Shown here: positions 1 to 8,479 of the stretch, piece after piece
How positions within the stretch are numbered: position 1 is the first letter of the stretch
How the letters are laid out: each line of letters begins with the position of its first letter
Origin: CAVQGZ01 sp963714455
GTDB lineage: Bacteria > Actinomycetota > Actinomycetes > Jiangellales > Jiangellaceae
DNA: 64,000 bases
Assembly: GCA_963714455.1 (NCBI GenBank)
Contig: CAVQON010000006.1
Location: 1 to 64,000 of the forward strand
Direction: 5' to 3'
The notes under the pieces: model-generated
Seen by the model: only the letters and a program-made list of their open reading frames with translations
The model's database searches: none
Told to the model about the DNA's origin: nothing
Position numbers and translations under genes: made by a program

Positions 1-457
1 CGGCGCCGGTCAGGGTGAGCAGTCGGCACATGAACCGGTGGCCGCCGTCAGACGCCGGCCCGTACATCAGTGGGCACCCGCCGTCGATGACAGTGACGCC
101 GTGCTCGCGGCCGTAGGCGGCGGCCGATTTCGACACGCTGCCCGGGCCGAAGGAGCGGTGCATCCAGACGTCGGTGATGCCCAGTTCAACGGCCTCGCGC
201 ATCGTCTCATCGGCATACGCCGCGCTCGTGGCGATCACCACCGCGTCGACGCCGAAGGGAACGGAACGCAGGTCGGGATAGCAGGGGTCGCCCTCCACGC
301 TGGCAGCGTTCGGGTTGACCGCGGCCACCTCGTACCCCCGCTCACGCAGTCGCTTGTACACCACGTTGCTGCCGTGGTTCGCCGGATCTCGCGACACCCC
401 CGTCACCGCGATGCGGCGGTGGGCCACGAAGTGAGCGGCGGCTTCTTTCGTCTTCAT
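1..457 (-). CDS. CoA-binding domain protein (YccU-like), 3' end beyond window
   Basis: Reading the minus strand from ATG at 457 gives an open frame to the left edge, 152 residues without a stop, so the C-terminus lies outside the window. The product starts MKTKEAAAHFVAHRRIAVTG and carries a Rossmann-type nucleotide-binding start (IAVTGVSRDPANHGSNVVYKRL) typical of small CoA-binding proteins that resemble the N-terminal domain of succinyl-CoA synthetase alpha. A strong AGGAGG lies 8 bases upstream of the ATG and fixes the start. The family is usually about 140-150 residues, so little is probably missing. Cellular role of this family is not established. Confidence 0.85.
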   Translation of the reverse strand, partial: MKTKEAAAHFVAHRRIAVTGVSRDPANHGSNVVYKRLRERGYEVAAVNPNAASVEGDPCYPDLRSVPFGVDAVVIATSAAYADETMREAVELGITDVWMHRSFGPGSVSKSAAAYGREHGVTVIDGGCPLMYGPASDGGHRFMCRLLTLTGA

Positions 458-878
458 CTGCGAACCTCCTGGCGGAACAGTCGACGCGCTCGGTGATCCC
501 GAGCGCCATGAGTCAGGTCCTCCACAGGGACGCGCCCGAAGACTGCTGCACAACAGACCTCAACCTGCGTAGGGATCTCCATCCCCGGCGTCGGGCTGCC
601 CACGACGACGGACACCCCAGCGGCGCGCACGCACCCATGATTCTCCTCACCTGCATCAGGTTCAGGGCCATGCGGCCCCCTGCGGCGCGATCGCGGCCGC
701 CGCGGCAGGCATGATCCAGTCACGTCACCAGCAGGCTGCACCCCTGCGAGGACGCTCGCCTGGTCGGGTTCGCATCCGACCGGGAACAAGCGCACCTTTG
801 GCGACCACGACTCGCCACCCGCGTCACAGCGCTGCCCCGTCGACCTCATTGGCGGCGGCTATGGGCGCGCGCTCGGCG
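458..878. other. Gene-free, GC-rich stretch with hairpins
   Basis: I see no convincing coding frame here. Two strong potential hairpins lie at about 668-708 (arms around GGGGGCC/GGCCC and CCTGCCGCGGCG/CGCGCCGCAGG on the minus strand) and a further stem at about 762-782 (GGTCGG/CCGACC). On the minus strand the segment reads toward the CoA-binding gene and contains GAACCTGATGCAGG, which weakly recalls the 3' half of a TPP riboswitch, but the conserved CTGAGA and AATGCC parts are absent. It may be a structured leader; no class can be named. Confidence 0.3.
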
Positions 879-1089
879 TCAACGCGTCGTGGGGGCGCCG
901 CGCTCCCACCAATCGACAGCCGGCTGCCCGCACGAGATGTCCTCGGCGACTTCGGCATCGCCGAGGTTGCAGAACTTCCAGAGTTCCTGGCCGCCCGCGA
1001 GTCTGGACGAGGACCTGGTCGACGTCGAACGTATCCAGCTCGCCGCCACGGGAACGGCCGATTGCTGTGCCGATCTGGGGTCGGGTCAC
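879..1089 (-). pseudogene. Decayed small protein gene with one frameshift
   Basis: On the minus strand two adjacent frames each hold protein-like sequence: first VTRPQIGTAIGRSRGGELDT followed by FDVDQVLVQTR, then after a one-base shift near 998 AGGQELWKFCNLGDAEVAED and ISCGQPAVDWWERGAPTTR ending at a TGA at 879-881. The 211-base span is one base longer than a whole number of codons. I do not recognise the family. The composition (WKFCN, DWWERG) is unlike random high-GC frame noise, so a broken or mis-sequenced small gene is the likeliest reading. Confidence 0.4.
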
Positions 1090-1123
1090 GCTTGCGGGGC
1101 GAGCTGACGTCGGTGCACCGGGG

Positions 1124-1744
1124 TCAGCGACGTCTGAGCAGTTTGGCCGCCCCGATGACAGCAAGGGGAACAACGACATGTGGCAGCAGCCAGGAGTGTG
1201 AGCCCGGGTCGTGTCTGCCCGGACGGATCGCCTCGGAGGTACTGATCCGCACGACGGGCCGACCAGCCAGCTGCTCGCGAAGGTGCTCGTCGGTGACGGT
1301 CAGTGGGTTGGTCCCTTCGAAGACCAGCGCGAACCCGCAGTTGCGTGCAACCGCCATCGCCGCCCGCTCCGCCTCGACTGGGTCCAGCACTGGGGCCGCC
1401 GCTCCCTGCAGGGTCCGACCGGGCAGACCGAGGGTGACCTGGGGGTCGGCGGTCAGGTTCAGGTACCAGTCGGCGTGGGCGCCGAAACCGGACAGCACAT
1501 AGATCTGTCCGTCGAGGATCGCGTAGTTCAAAGGGGTCTCGCGTAGCAGGCCGGAACGCCGTCCCGTTGTCGTCAACGTGAGGAAGTAGCCGATCAGAGG
1601 GCTGCCGACCCAGGCACCCACGATGGGGTGCCGCAGCATCGGCAGCATGACGTGCCGGTTGGCCCACCTGAATGCCCGCAGCATCACGTCACGCTCTGGA
1701 CCGGAGGGTCCTTCGGCGCTGCGCACGGTTGGCCGTGCCGTCAT
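1124..1744 (-). CDS. Nitroreductase/deazaflavin-dependent oxidoreductase family protein
   Basis: 206 residues from ATG 1744; an upstream in-frame start at 1837 would add 31 residues of low-complexity sequence and is less likely. The core LTTTGRRSGLLRETPLNYAI followed by LDGQIYVLSGFGAHADWYLN matches the split beta-barrel family (DUF385/Ddn type) that binds F420 or FMN in actinobacteria. The C-terminus ends in a hydrophobic segment (PHVVVPLAVIGAAKLLRRR), suggesting a membrane-proximal tail, as in several Ddn-like proteins. Substrate cannot be predicted. It stands alone, with the decayed gene downstream and a secreted orphan upstream. Confidence 0.8.
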   Translation of the reverse strand: MTARPTVRSAEGPSGPERDVMLRAFRWANRHVMLPMLRHPIVGAWVGSPLIGYFLTLTTTGRRSGLLRETPLNYAILDGQIYVLSGFGAHADWYLNLTADPQVTLGLPGRTLQGAAAPVLDPVEAERAAMAVARNCGFALVFEGTNPLTVTDEHLREQLAGRPVVRISTSEAIRPGRHDPGSHSWLLPHVVVPLAVIGAAKLLRRR

Positions 1745-2017
1745 GACCGCAGCGTATCGGCGACGATCCTCACTCAGCCGTGATCCAGGTTGAGGCCGCT
1801 CGTCCACGCTCACCGATGAGACCCGGTCACGTCCCACCCAGCGGGGCAGCTCGTCGTCGCGGGCGCCCGAGCCCCGGGGCTCCTACGCACAACCCGTCAC
1901 CCCCTGAGCGCGCTTCGGCGCTGCGTCCTATCGGCAGCCGCCTGTGGACGCGCTTCGCCGAGGCCGCCCGGCGTAGCCAGCCGCGTGCGCCGGGCAGTCC
2001 CGCCCTGGCTGCTGTGA

Positions 2018-2629
2018 CTAGGCGCCTACGGCGACGAACCGGTGGTGGTGCCTGACATCCTCGCCGGCGTCCCAAACACGCCGGAACCGGTTGCGCTGCC
2101 AGAAGTAGTTGACGGGGTCGCCCTTGCGCGCGGTCATGATGCGGGCATATGCCTGCGCTGTCCAGAAGTCAGGGTGCGAGTCATCTTCGAGGTGTAGGGC
2201 GACGAAGGTGTACCGCAGAGCGTCCTTGCGGTTGTTGAAGTTGCCAGGCCCGCGACCGACGTCCCAGGGCATGTGCAGAACGACGGTGTTCGCGTCCTCC
2301 GGCAGCACGATCACCCGATTGAGGCCCTTGAGCAGCTTCTGGCGGTGCGGAACCCTCCAGTCCCCCTGGAGCCACGGTCCAGTCTTCCGCATCCCAGACA
2401 TGAGCCAGTGGTAGGCGTTGTACCGAACCTCCTCCCCACGCATCTGGTCGGAGTACTGGAGGACGATTCGGGAGCGGTTCTTCTGCCTGATGTCTACGAC
2501 CTTGACGACGTGCATGTCGCGGGACTCGCCCGGGCTATTGCCGTGCGACTGGGCCGTTGGGGCGGCAACTGTCACGCCAGCCAGGGCAATCGCTGCTGCC
2601 ATGAGGACGGAGAAGGTCTTGCGCATCAT
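2018..2629 (-). CDS. Secreted protein of unknown function
   Basis: 203 residues beginning MMRKTFSVLMAAAIALAGVT, a clear Sec signal peptide with probable cleavage after APTAQS-like residues near position 28. The mature part is mixed alpha/beta and rich in basic and aromatic residues (RSRIVLQYSDQMRGEEVRYN; NYFWQRNRFRRVWDAG). A GGAGGG lies 10 bases before the start. I do not recognise a domain. There is no operon partner; neighbours on both sides are remnants or unrelated genes. Confidence 0.75.
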   Translation of the reverse strand: MMRKTFSVLMAAAIALAGVTVAAPTAQSHGNSPGESRDMHVVKVVDIRQKNRSRIVLQYSDQMRGEEVRYNAYHWLMSGMRKTGPWLQGDWRVPHRQKLLKGLNRVIVLPEDANTVVLHMPWDVGRGPGNFNNRKDALRYTFVALHLEDDSHPDFWTAQAYARIMTARKGDPVNYFWQRNRFRRVWDAGEDVRHHHRFVAVGA

Positions 2630-2825
2630 TCATCCACATCCCTCCACTCCAGTCGTCCCTTGATTCTGAGCCAGCCACAAGGCGGCGGTAGGGCACAACG
2701 TCACCGACGTGTGGAGTCAGGCTGCATTGCTTCTGAGTTCGTGATGCATGTGGGCGGAGAAATCCCCAACCAAGGTTCGGTGTGCCTGACAGCCCTGGAG
2801 GTGGGTGCAGGTGTCCGATACCGGC

Positions 2826-3025
2826 ATGTCGCGGAGGAAGAAGCGGCGGCGGTTGCCGCCGAGCGAGAAGTGCGAGTTCTGGATCTCGGTGCTGACCGGG
2901 CAGGCCACGCAGCGCGAGGCCGCGGAGCGGTTCAAGGTCGACCGGTCCACCGTGGTGCATGTGTGCAAGGTCGCCAGCAAGGCGCCCTGGATGCGCTCGC
3001 GGCGAGCGTGCCAGGACGTCCGGGG
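2826..3025 (+). pseudogene. Transposase N-terminal remnant, frameshifted and truncated
   Basis: ATG 2826 opens MSRRKKRRRLPPSEKCEFWI and then a helix-turn-helix region (LTGQATQREAAERFKVDRST), the N-terminal DNA-binding part of an IS3-like transposase OrfA-type protein. At about 2975 the frame breaks: the expected continuation QGALDALAASVPGRPG is found in another frame (about 2976-3024), consistent with a one-base deletion. After PGRPG homology stops and no catalytic DDE region follows. No terminal inverted repeats could be identified. This is a dead insertion-sequence fragment. Confidence 0.7.
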
Positions 3026-3169
3026 CCGTCCCCGTCGCCGCACCGGCAGCGCTCGCGTGGTAGGCATCGGTCCCTTGACAACCAGGACGGCGCTCGACCG
3101 CGACGACGCGATCTGACCACGTTCGGTGATCGCGTATGCGACGCGGCGAGGCACCGATAGCGTCCGAGA

Positions 3170-3637
3170 ATGGCAGGGATCATCGGCGCCGGGCGGGTGA
3201 CCGCCGAGGGCATCTACGGGTCGCTGGCGATTGCAGTGGTCTGCCTGGCGTGGGAGGGCGACAGGCTCGGCGAGCTGGCGCTGGAGGTCACGGTCTTCGC
3301 CGTCTCCCTGTGGCTGTTCCAGGTCTACGCGCGCGTCGTGCACGCCGGCTGGGGGCAGCGCAACCTGTCCGCCGTCGCCCGCTGGGCGCGACGCGAGTGG
3401 CCGCACCTCGAAGCGGCGATCCCTGCGCTGCTGGCACTGCTGATCGGGTGGCTGGCCGGCTGGGACCCCATCCAGACCTCCGACGTGGCCCTCGCCGCGA
3501 CCCTGCTGAACCTGTTCGCATGGCAGGTCACGCTGCTGCGATCAGACCGCCAGTCCCCGACGATCATGGCCGTCACGCTGGTGCTCGACTTCGTGGTGGT
3601 CGTGGCGCTTCTCGCACTGCGCCTCTGGATCAAGTAG
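3170..3637 (+). CDS. Small integral membrane protein
   Basis: 155 residues with about four predicted transmembrane segments (around residues 17-30, 37-55, 83-100 and 132-150), ending LDFVVVVALLALRLWIK. No signature motif was recognised. It starts at ATG 3170 just after the transposase remnant and stops 10 bases before the cupin gene, so the two may be cotranscribed. Function unknown. Confidence 0.7.
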   Translation: MAGIIGAGRVTAEGIYGSLAIAVVCLAWEGDRLGELALEVTVFAVSLWLFQVYARVVHAGWGQRNLSAVARWARREWPHLEAAIPALLALLIGWLAGWDPIQTSDVALAATLLNLFAWQVTLLRSDRQSPTIMAVTLVLDFVVVVALLALRLWIK

Positions 3638-3647
3638 ACAGCCCACC

Positions 3648-4034
3648 ATGACCGATCCTGTCCGCGTGATCCACGCCGCCGACCTCGTCGCGTCCGACCC
3701 GACGCCCGGCATGGCTCGCCGGCGAGCCTTCGAGCTGCCCATCCTGTGGGCCGGACAGGTCGAGACGGCGCCCGGTGCCGTGTCCGGCTGGCACCACCAC
3801 GAGAGGAACGAGACGAGCCTGTTCGTCGTCTCCGGCGTCCTGCGCCTGGAGTGCGAGGGCGTGGATGGCTACGTCGATGCCGTGGCGGGCGACTTCATCC
3901 ACGTACCGGCGTTCACCGTGCACCGGGAGAGCAACCCGGCCGACGTGCCGTCGCTGGCCGTCATCGCCCGGGCCGGCGGTGGCATCCCCACCGTCAACGT
4001 CGACCCCCCGGACGGGCGTGCACCCACCCGCTAG
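3648..4034 (+). CDS. Cupin-domain protein
   Basis: 128 residues. The double cupin motif is visible: GWHHHERNETSLFVVSGVLR (motif 1 with the metal-binding histidines and glutamate) and FIHVPAFTVHRESN (motif 2 with the second histidine). It is a single small beta-barrel; the metal and ligand are unknown. It begins 10 bases after the membrane-protein gene and converges on the next minus-strand gene, sharing the tetranucleotide CTAG (4031-4034) as both stop codons. Confidence 0.85.
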   Translation: MTDPVRVIHAADLVASDPTPGMARRRAFELPILWAGQVETAPGAVSGWHHHERNETSLFVVSGVLRLECEGVDGYVDAVAGDFIHVPAFTVHRESNPADVPSLAVIARAGGGIPTVNVDPPDGRAPTR

Positions 4035-4282
4035 TGCTGCACGGCCTCTTCGCTCACCGGGGTGATGGTGCAGGTCGCGCGCTTGAAGCCGGGCAGCAAG
4101 AACAGGTGCAGCGACTGCCAGTCGTCGGCCTCGACCACGTAGAACATGGTGTGCTCGGAGTTCGCGCCGTACCGTCCTACCAGCCGCACGCCCTCGACGC
4201 TCGGGTCGAACAGCGAGTTGGAGCCGCCTTCTCCGAGAGGACAGGTCTGCGGTGTATGGACCTGCGTCACGTGGAACAGCAT
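4031..4282 (-). CDS. Small DUF3303-like alpha/beta protein
   Basis: 83 residues from ATG 4282, preceded by GGAGG at good spacing; the longer frame to 4414 would begin inside the rocD 3' end and lacks a ribosome site. The product (MLFHVTQVHTPQTCPLGEGG to KRATCTITPVSEEAVQH) has the ferredoxin-like alpha/beta outline of DUF3303/darcynin-type proteins, with VVEADDW in the middle. No catalytic residues can be assigned. It follows rocD on the same strand, about 90 bases downstream, and may be transcribed with it. Confidence 0.65.
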   Translation of the reverse strand: MLFHVTQVHTPQTCPLGEGGSNSLFDPSVEGVRLVGRYGANSEHTMFYVVEADDWQSLHLFLLPGFKRATCTITPVSEEAVQH

Positions 4283-4371
4283 CGGGTCCTCCAGTCGCGG
4301 CTCGCCGCCCATCACAGGCAAGCACGAGGATCGCAACGTAGCAGCGTTGTCAGGCGTCGAGCGGACCTGCT

Positions 4372-5577
4372 CTACGGCCCTCGGACGACGTCGGCGAGCT
4401 GGGCGACAGCCCACCGCAGGTCGTCCTCCTCCACGACGAGCGGCGGGGCCAGCCGGATCGTCGAGCCGTGCGTGTCCTTGGCGAGGACGCCGCGACCGAG
4501 CAGCCGCTCACACACCTCGCGACCAGTGCCGACGGAGGGGTCGACGTCGATTCCGGCCCAGAGCCCGCGCACCCGCACGTCCACCAGGCCGTTGCCCACG
4601 AGGGCCGACAGCTCGGCCGCGAGCACCTCGCCCAGCGCCGCGGCACGCGCTTGCAGCGTGCCGGGCTCGAGCAGCCCGACGACCGCGTGGCCGACAGCGC
4701 ACGCCAACGGGTTGCCCCCGAACGTGCTGCCGTGCTGACCCGGGGCCAGCACGCCGAGCACCGCCTCGTCGGCGACGACTGCCGACACCGGGACGACGCC
4801 CCCGCCCAGCGCCTTGCCCAGCACGTACACGTCGGGCACCACGCGCTCGTGGTCGCAGGCGAAGGTCGCTCCGGTGCGACCCAGGCCCGACTGGATCTCG
4901 TCGGCGACCATCAGCACCTCGTTCGCGGCGGTCACCGCCCGCACCGCCCGCAAGTAGCCCTCGGGCGGGATCACGACGCCGCTCTCTCCCTGGATCGGCT
5001 CGAGCAGGACGGCGACGGTGCGCGGAGTCACGGCGGCGGCCAGCGCGTCGGCGTCGCCATAGGGCACCCGGACGAACCCGGGGGTGTACGGCCCGAAGTG
5101 GTGGTGGGAGTCGGGGTCGTCGCTGAACGAGATGATCGAGATGGTCCGGCCGTGAAACCCGCCGGTGGCGACGATGATCTCGGCCTGCTCGTCCGGCACG
5201 CCCTTCACCTCATATCCCCACTTGCGGGCGACCTTGAGCGCGCTCTCGACGGCCTCGGCGCCGGAGTTCATCGGCAGCACCATGTCTTTGCCGGCCAGCC
5301 GCGCCAGCGACTCCGCGAACGGGCCCAGCTGGTCGTGGTGGAAGGCACGGCTGGTGAGCGTCAGCCGCTCGATCTGCTCGTGCGCCGCCGCCACGACACT
5401 TCGGTGCCCGTGGCCGAAGTTGAGGGCCGAGTAGCCGGCCAGGCAGTCGAGGTAGCGACGACCCTCGACGTCGGTCACCCAGGCACCCTCGCCCGTGCTG
5501 AGCACGACCGGTAGCGGGTGGTAGTTGTGCGCGGTGTGCGCCTCGACCTGCGCGATGAGGCGCTGCGTGGTGGTCAC
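4372..5577 (-). CDS. rocD: Ornithine--oxo-acid aminotransferase
   Basis: 401 residues, class III PLP aminotransferase of the usual length. It transfers the delta-amino group of ornithine to 2-oxoglutarate, giving glutamate semialdehyde/pyrroline-5-carboxylate for arginine catabolism or proline synthesis. Visible motifs are NSGAEAVESALKVARKWGY (about 104-122), VADEIQSGLGRTG with D226 that contacts the pyridine ring, and YVLGKALGGG with the Schiff-base K255. The start ATG at 5577 matches the family N-terminus. In many actinobacteria rocD sits beside a dimethylargininase gene; none is here. Confidence 0.93.
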   Translation of the reverse strand: MTTTQRLIAQVEAHTAHNYHPLPVVLSTGEGAWVTDVEGRRYLDCLAGYSALNFGHGHRSVVAAAHEQIERLTLTSRAFHHDQLGPFAESLARLAGKDMVLPMNSGAEAVESALKVARKWGYEVKGVPDEQAEIIVATGGFHGRTISIISFSDDPDSHHHFGPYTPGFVRVPYGDADALAAAVTPRTVAVLLEPIQGESGVVIPPEGYLRAVRAVTAANEVLMVADEIQSGLGRTGATFACDHERVVPDVYVLGKALGGGVVPVSAVVADEAVLGVLAPGQHGSTFGGNPLACAVGHAVVGLLEPGTLQARAAALGEVLAAELSALVGNGLVDVRVRGLWAGIDVDPSVGTGREVCERLLGRGVLAKDTHGSTIRLAPPLVVEEDDLRWAVAQLADVVRGP

Positions 5578-5634
5578 CCTCGCAGTATGACCCCGTGCGT
5601 CTCGCCCCCGGGCGGTCGCGCGTCGGCCCCGCCC

Positions 5635-7056
5635 TCAGCCGTGAACGCGCAGCACCTCGCGGGCGGCGTGCCAGCCACCCATCCCGTGCACGCCGCCGCC
5701 GGGCGGGGTCGAGGACGACGACACGAACAGGCGCCGGTTCGGCGTCGCCCACGGCCGTCGCGACCGGACCGGCCGCGCTGCGAGCTGGCGCCAGTCCGAC
5801 GCGCCGCCGGCGATGTCGCCGCCGACGTAGTTCGCGTTGTGCGCCTCCAGCGCGGCCGGCCCCATCACGTGTCGGGCCAGGATGCGCTCGCGGAAGCCCG
5901 GCGCGAACCGCTCGACCTGAGCCTCGATCGCCTGCGTCATGTCCACCGTCGACCCGTTCGGCACGTGGCAGTACCCCCAGAAGGTGTGCTTGCCGGCCGG
6001 CGCTCGGGTCGGGTCCACCCCGGTCGGCTGGACGGCCAGCACGTAGGGCCGCGCGGGCAGGTGTCCGTCGGCGACTGCCCGCTCGGCGGCGATCGCCTCG
6101 GCGCCGGTGCCGACGAGGTGCAGCGTCCCGGCCTCGGCCAGCTGCGGGTCGGCCCAGGGCACCGGCCCGTCCAGCGCCCAGTCGACCTTGAACGCACCCG
6201 CGCCGTATCGCCACCGGCTCAACCGGTCGACGTAGGCACTCGGCAGCCGGTGCCCGGCCACCTGCACCACCTGGCGCGGTGTGAGGTCGAGGACGACGGC
6301 CCGGGCACCGGGCAGGTCGTCCACGTCGGTCACCCGGTGGCCGGTGACCACCTCGCCGCCGAGCGAGGTGAGCCGCGAGACGAGCGCGTCGGCGATCGAC
6401 TGCGACCCACCGACGGCCACCGGCCAGCCCACGGCGTGACCGAGCACGCCGAGCAGCAGACCGACTCCTGTGGTGAGCGGCTGGGCGAGGTCGAGGGTGG
6501 CGTGCGCGGCCAACCCGGCCAGCAGCGCGCGGGCCGGCTCGTCCCGCAGGGCGAACCGGTTGACGCCGCTGGTTGCCCACAGCCCGGCCATGCCGAACGC
6601 CGCCGTCGCCACCGGCGAGCGGGGCGGAACAGCGAAGGGGTCGAGCACGCCGTCCACCATGGGCCGCCATCGCGCGACGAGCCCGCCCACCACACGCCGG
6701 TAGAGGGCAGCGTCGGGCCCCAGGTAGGCCGCCGTGCGTCCCACGTCGCGCCACAGCATCACCGACCGACCCGGCGTCAGCGGATGCCCGACCGGTGCGT
6801 CGGGCTGGGCGAAGCGCAGACCCTCACGGGCGAGGTCGAGATGCCGGAACGCCTCCGACGACTGCGCGAGCGGGTGCGCCGACGAGCAGACGTCGTGGCG
6901 ATAGCCCGGCAGCGTGAGCTGCTCGGTGCGCAGACCACCCCCGTAGTGGTCGGCGGCCTCAAGGACGACCACACGCATGCCCGCCTCGGCCAGCCGCACG
7001 GCAGCGACCAGGCCGTTCGGCCCCGAGCCCACCACCACGGCGTCGACATCGGTCAC
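5635..7056 (-). CDS. Phytoene-desaturase-like FAD-dependent oxidoreductase
   Basis: 473 residues from a GTG at 7056. The N-terminus VTDVDAVVVGSGPNGLVAAV has the dinucleotide-binding GxGxxG, followed by LEAADHYGGGLRT, the start of the CrtI/PYROXD2-like FAD-binding family. The C-terminal GGGVHGMGGWHAAREVL is the second FAD-contacting signature. These proteins are broadly distributed and their substrates are mostly unknown; there are no carotenoid genes nearby, so a pigment role is not supported. Upstream in-frame starts exist but would run into the divergent Fur-family gene. It is followed on the same strand by rocD with a 57-base gap. Confidence 0.8.
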   Translation of the reverse strand: MTDVDAVVVGSGPNGLVAAVRLAEAGMRVVVLEAADHYGGGLRTEQLTLPGYRHDVCSSAHPLAQSSEAFRHLDLAREGLRFAQPDAPVGHPLTPGRSVMLWRDVGRTAAYLGPDAALYRRVVGGLVARWRPMVDGVLDPFAVPPRSPVATAAFGMAGLWATSGVNRFALRDEPARALLAGLAAHATLDLAQPLTTGVGLLLGVLGHAVGWPVAVGGSQSIADALVSRLTSLGGEVVTGHRVTDVDDLPGARAVVLDLTPRQVVQVAGHRLPSAYVDRLSRWRYGAGAFKVDWALDGPVPWADPQLAEAGTLHLVGTGAEAIAAERAVADGHLPARPYVLAVQPTGVDPTRAPAGKHTFWGYCHVPNGSTVDMTQAIEAQVERFAPGFRERILARHVMGPAALEAHNANYVGGDIAGGASDWRQLAARPVRSRRPWATPNRRLFVSSSSTPPGGGVHGMGGWHAAREVLRVHG

Positions 7057-7149
7057 GACGGGCAAGCCTGTCACCCGCGCCCGGCCGGCCGCTACGCCGA
7101 CCGCGCTCCTGCAGGCTGCACGAGTGCCGCAGTCGGGCAGACTGGCGCG

Positions 7150-7581
7150 GTGCCCGCCGACACCCGCCTCGACGACGCCCTGGCTGCGCTGCGCCGGGGC
7201 GGGGAGCGGGTGACCGAGCCCCGGCGCGCCGTGCTGCAAGCCCTGGCCGACCTGCCCGACCACCCGACGGCCGAGCAGGTGGTGACCGCGGTGGAGGCAC
7301 GCTCGGCCGGCGTCCACCGCGCGACCGTCTACCGCACGCTGGAGACCCTCACCGCTCTCGGCATCGTCACCCACGTGCACGTCGGGCACGGGGGCACCGC
7401 CTACCACCTCGCCGAACGTCGACACCTGCACGCCCAGTGCCACACATGCGGCGCCGTGGTCGACGTGCCCGACGACGTGCTCGACGGCGTGCGCGCGACC
7501 CTGCACGAGGTGGCAGGCTTCGACGTTGACCCGTCGCACGTCGCCCTGTCGGGACGGTGCGCCACCTGCCGAACCCGCTGA
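7150..7581 (+). CDS. Fur-family metal-dependent transcriptional repressor
   Basis: 143 residues from GTG 7150, a normal Fur length. The winged helix includes VTEPRRAVLQALADLPDHPT and VHRATVYRTLETLTALGIV. The metal-binding part carries HLHAQCHTCG and a C-terminal CATC, the structural zinc cysteines. Which metal it senses (Fe, Zn, Mn or peroxide) cannot be decided. It is divergent from the oxidoreductase (93 bases between starts) and 25 bases upstream of an SDR gene. No obvious Fur box was found by eye. Confidence 0.88.
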   Translation: MPADTRLDDALAALRRGGERVTEPRRAVLQALADLPDHPTAEQVVTAVEARSAGVHRATVYRTLETLTALGIVTHVHVGHGGTAYHLAERRHLHAQCHTCGAVVDVPDDVLDGVRATLHEVAGFDVDPSHVALSGRCATCRTR

Positions 7582-7606
7582 CCGCTCAGACCCCTCCGGA
7601 GGCACC

Positions 7607-8443
7607 ATGACCGACCTGCGCAACGCCCGAGTGCTCGTGACCGGAGCCGCGAGCGGCATCGGCGAGCAGATGGCGTACGAAGCCGCTGCCCGTGGCGCCC
7701 AGGTGATCGCCTGGGACGTCGACGGCGCCGGCCTCGAACGAGTCGCCGACGCGATGGCTGCCAACGGCTCGACACTGGTCACCGACATGGTCGACGTCAC
7801 CGACCGGGACGCCGTCTACCGTGCCGCGGCCGCGGTGGACGAAGCCCTCGGCGGCGTGGACGTACTGATCCTCAACGCCGGCATCGTGGACCCCGCGAGC
7901 GTGCTCGACGTGTCCGACGCGATGGTCGACAAGGTGATGGGCGTCAACGTCCTAGCCCTGTTCTGGTGCACCAAGGCGTTCTTGCCCGGCATGGTGGAGC
8001 GCGGCGACGGACACGTGGTGACGATCGCCTCCATCACCTCGATCGTCCCCACCCCCGGCATGGCCACCTACACCGTCAGCAAGCACGCGGCGTACGGGTT
8101 CGGCGAGACGCTGCGCACGGAGCTGCGCGCGCAGGCACCCGGCGTCAAGAGCACCGTCGTGATGCCGTTCTTCATCGCCACCGGCATGTTCGAAGGGGCG
8201 GGCACCATCCCGCTGCCCTTCTTCACCAAGCACCTCGAGCCGAGCGAGGTCGCCGAGCGTGTGATGGACGCGGTCGCGCACGACAAGGAGCGGGTGATCC
8301 TTCCCGGCATCGGCGTGCTGGTGCAGGTGCTGCGCGCGTTGCCGCCGCGACTCTACGACGCCGTCGCCGACCGGGTCGGTCTCATGTCGGTGATGTCGAC
8401 TTTCACCGGACGCAAGGCATCGCAGAGCATCTCTCGGGACTAG
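7607..8443 (+). CDS. SDR-family NAD(P)-dependent oxidoreductase
   Basis: 278 residues; CCGGAGG ahead of ATG 7607 fixes the start. Classical SDR landmarks are VLVTGAASGIG (cofactor loop), ILNAGIVDP (NAG), IASITSIV (catalytic Ser region) and YTVSKHAAYG (Tyr-x3-Lys). The sequence resembles retinol-dehydrogenase/RDH10-like short chain enzymes with a lipophilic C-terminus, so a hydrophobic alcohol or ketone substrate is likely. It lies just behind the Fur-family gene; a functional link is possible but not shown. Confidence 0.85.
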   Translation: MTDLRNARVLVTGAASGIGEQMAYEAAARGAQVIAWDVDGAGLERVADAMAANGSTLVTDMVDVTDRDAVYRAAAAVDEALGGVDVLILNAGIVDPASVLDVSDAMVDKVMGVNVLALFWCTKAFLPGMVERGDGHVVTIASITSIVPTPGMATYTVSKHAAYGFGETLRTELRAQAPGVKSTVVMPFFIATGMFEGAGTIPLPFFTKHLEPSEVAERVMDAVAHDKERVILPGIGVLVQVLRALPPRLYDAVADRVGLMSVMSTFTGRKASQSISRD

Positions 8444-8479
8444 CCGGCGGTACCGTCGCCATAGGAGGAGGTGGTCGCC

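Noticed and set aside
762..790. tRNA T-arm-like stem with TTCGCAT loop
   Set aside because: The loop is one base too long and no acceptor, D or anticodon arms can be drawn around it.
640..800. Possible TPP or cobalamin riboswitch on the minus strand
   Set aside because: GAACCTGAT matches part of the TPP 3' half, but CTGAGA and AATGCC are missing, no thiamine gene follows, and the cobalamin B12 box is absent. Recorded only as a structured gap.
5210..6754. 514-residue minus-strand frame overlapping rocD and the FAD enzyme
   Set aside because: Out of frame with both recognised genes and made of Arg/Gly/Ala runs.
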